The position numbers were made by a program, and so were the translations under genes. 8,166 nt of DNA from Burkholderiales bacterium (GTDB taxonomy: Bacteria > Pseudomonadota > Gammaproteobacteria > Burkholderiales > Burkholderiaceae_C), in NCBI GenBank assembly GCA_005786815.1, contig SYDB01000003.1, positions 1 to 8,166 on the forward strand, read 5' to 3'. Below are positions 7,177 through 8,166 of this stretch, piece by piece. Below the pieces are notes generated by a model, which was not told where the DNA came from, did no database searches, and saw only the letters and a list, made by a program, of their open reading frames with translations. Positions within the stretch are counted from its first letter, which is position 1, and each line of letters begins with the position of its first letter.

Positions 7177-8016
7177 ATGACGCCCCAAGAATACGTTCAA
7201 CAAAAAGCCGCCTCGTCGGGAAGTAGCTTTTATTACGCATTCTTGTTTTTGCCGCCTCAGCGCCGCAGTGCGATCACCGCGTTTTATGCGTTCTGCCGCG
7301 AAGTCGACGATGTGGTCGATGAAGTGACCGACCCAGGCGTCGCTCAAACCAAACTGGCTTGGTGGCGCAACGAAGTGCACCAGTCTTTCGCGGGCAAGCC
7401 AACGCATCCTGTGATGCAAGCCTTGCAGCCCTTGTGTGCGGGGTTTGCGATTGAAGAACACAGCCTGCAATCTGTGATTGAAGGTTGCGAGATGGACTTG
7501 AGCCAAACCCGCTACCTTGACTACCCCGCCCTGACGCGCTATTGCCATTTGGTGGCGGGCGTGGTGGGCGAGGTATCAGCCAAGATTTTTGGACAGACGG
7601 ACGCAGCAACTACTGCCTATGCGCATACGCTGGGCCAAGCGTTTCAGTTAACCAACATCATTCGTGATGTGGGCGAAGATGCTTTGCGCGGACGCATTTA
7701 CTTGCCGGTGTCCGAGTTGCAACAGTTCGATGTGAAAGCGCATGAAGTACTTAACCGTATTCCGTCGGAGCGCTTTGTAGCGTTGATGCAGTTCCAAGCG
7801 GATCGAGCGTACAGCTTGTATGAGAAAGCTTTGGATTTGCTGCCAGCCCACGAATTCAAAGCGCAAAAGCCCGGACTGATGATGTCCAGCATTTACCGCA
7901 CCTTATTGCGTGAGATTGAAGCCAAGCAATTCCCTGTTTTGCAGCAACGCGTGGCACTCACGCCTTTGCGCAAACTATGGCTCGCTTGGAAGATGCAGGC
8001 GCTTGGGCGTTTTTAA
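7177..8016 (+). CDS. hpnD: Presqualene diphosphate synthase HpnD
   Basis: HpnD condenses two farnesyl diphosphates to presqualene diphosphate, the first committed step to squalene. The 279-residue product is of normal length and carries the squalene/phytoene synthase hallmarks. These are SGSSFYYAF (14-22), the first aspartate-rich motif REVDDVVDEV (41-50), VAGVVGE (126-132 region), and the second motif QLTNIIRDVGED (157-168) with Asp164 and Asp168, followed by RGRIYLP (171-177). The ATG at 7177 begins MTPQEYVQQKAASSGSSF, matching family N-termini. The frame extends to a TTG at 7141, but those residues are not conserved. No purine-rich ribosome-binding site is visible. It follows hpnC by 91 bp and precedes hpnE by 6 bp. 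The TNIIRDVGED form and the close pairing with hpnC and hpnE favour HpnD over a carotenoid phytoene synthase. Confidence 0.95.
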   Translation: MTPQEYVQQKAASSGSSFYYAFLFLPPQRRSAITAFYAFCREVDDVVDEVTDPGVAQTKLAWWRNEVHQSFAGKPTHPVMQALQPLCAGFAIEEHSLQSVIEGCEMDLSQTRYLDYPALTRYCHLVAGVVGEVSAKIFGQTDAATTAYAHTLGQAFQLTNIIRDVGEDALRGRIYLPVSELQQFDVKAHEVLNRIPSERFVALMQFQADRAYSLYEKALDLLPAHEFKAQKPGLMMSSIYRTLLREIEAKQFPVLQQRVALTPLRKLWLAWKMQALGRF

Positions 8017-8022
8017 GCCTCT

Positions 8023-8166
8023 GTGAAAAAACTAACCATCATCGGCGCAGGATGGTCGGGCTTAGCCTGTGCAGTTGCAGCTACGCAAGCAGTCTGGCAA
8101 GTGGAGTTGTTTGAAGCCGCACACGAGGCCGGTGGACGCGCACGTAGTTTGGATCAAACTTTTGCA
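8023..8166 (+). CDS. hpnE: Hydroxysqualene dehydroxylase HpnE (N-terminal 48 codons, continues beyond window)
   Basis: HpnE is an FAD-dependent amine-oxidase/phytoene-desaturase-like flavoprotein that reduces hydroxysqualene to squalene. Only 48 codons are present, starting at GTG 8023. They show the dinucleotide-binding Rossmann signature IIGAGWSGLA (6-15). An acidic residue ends the second beta strand (Glu31 in VELFEAA), and the GGRAR motif (38-42 region) follows, as in HpnE and phytoene desaturases. The start is set by the Rossmann strand KKLTIIGAG immediately after it. No ribosome-binding site is obvious, but the gene begins 6 bp after the hpnD stop codon, so translational coupling is likely. 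Naming rests on the N-terminal motif plus position directly after hpnC and hpnD; without that context a related desaturase could not be excluded. Confidence 0.88.
   Translation, partial: MKKLTIIGAGWSGLACAVAATQAVWQVELFEAAHEAGGRARSLDQTFA

Noticed and set aside
7177..8016. HpnD as phytoene synthase (CrtB) of a carotenoid pathway
   Set aside because: Its immediate neighbours are HpnC, which carries HpnC-specific motifs, and an HpnE-like flavoprotein, the standard squalene set.
1..8166. CRISPR arrays, insertion sequences, phage genes or transfer-related repeats
   Set aside because: I read both strands for regularly spaced repeats, transposase motifs and terminal inverted repeats and saw none; coding style appears uniform across the window.

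Overview
The window looks like a chromosomal segment of a betaproteobacterium, most likely Burkholderiales of the Comamonadaceae type. This is inferred from the gene order tRNA-Leu / tig / clpP, the protein sequences, the moderately high GC, and the hpnCDE squalene cluster. No genus is assigned. Every gene is recognisable and the coding density is very high; no stretch over 300 bases lacks a gene. I see no mobile element, CRISPR array, phage gene or pseudogene.

Layout. Bases 1-1848 are read on the minus strand in the order tRNA-Leu(UAG), tig (trigger factor), clpP (5' two-thirds only, cut by the window edge). This is a protein-quality-control locus: a ribosome-bound chaperone followed 20 bp later by the Clp protease subunit. 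Bases 1868-1895 hold a hairpin with a T-rich tail that probably ends transcription of the next block. Bases 1906-6121, also minus strand, are a two-gene efflux operon: a lipoprotein membrane-fusion (adaptor) protein and a 1038-residue RND proton-driven inner-membrane transporter. No outer-membrane channel gene accompanies them. Bases 6122-6218 are a short divergent intergenic region with an AT-rich stretch and a clear palindrome (6143-6156) that resembles a TetR-family operator. Bases 6219-8166, plus strand, carry hpnC, hpnD and the start of hpnE, the three-enzyme route from farnesyl diphosphate to squalene that normally feeds hopanoid synthesis.

How the genes work together. HpnD is expected to condense two farnesyl diphosphates to presqualene diphosphate, HpnC to convert that to hydroxysqualene, and HpnE to reduce it to squalene. 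The adaptor and RND protein would form two parts of a tripartite envelope exporter, borrowing a TolC-like channel encoded elsewhere. The squalene genes and the pump diverge from one shared control region, which is the most interesting arrangement here, because hopanoids affect membrane order and have been linked to efflux in other bacteria. Direct regulatory coupling is inference only. I found no clearly undescribed system; the findings concern regulation, gene arrangement and small sequence peculiarities.
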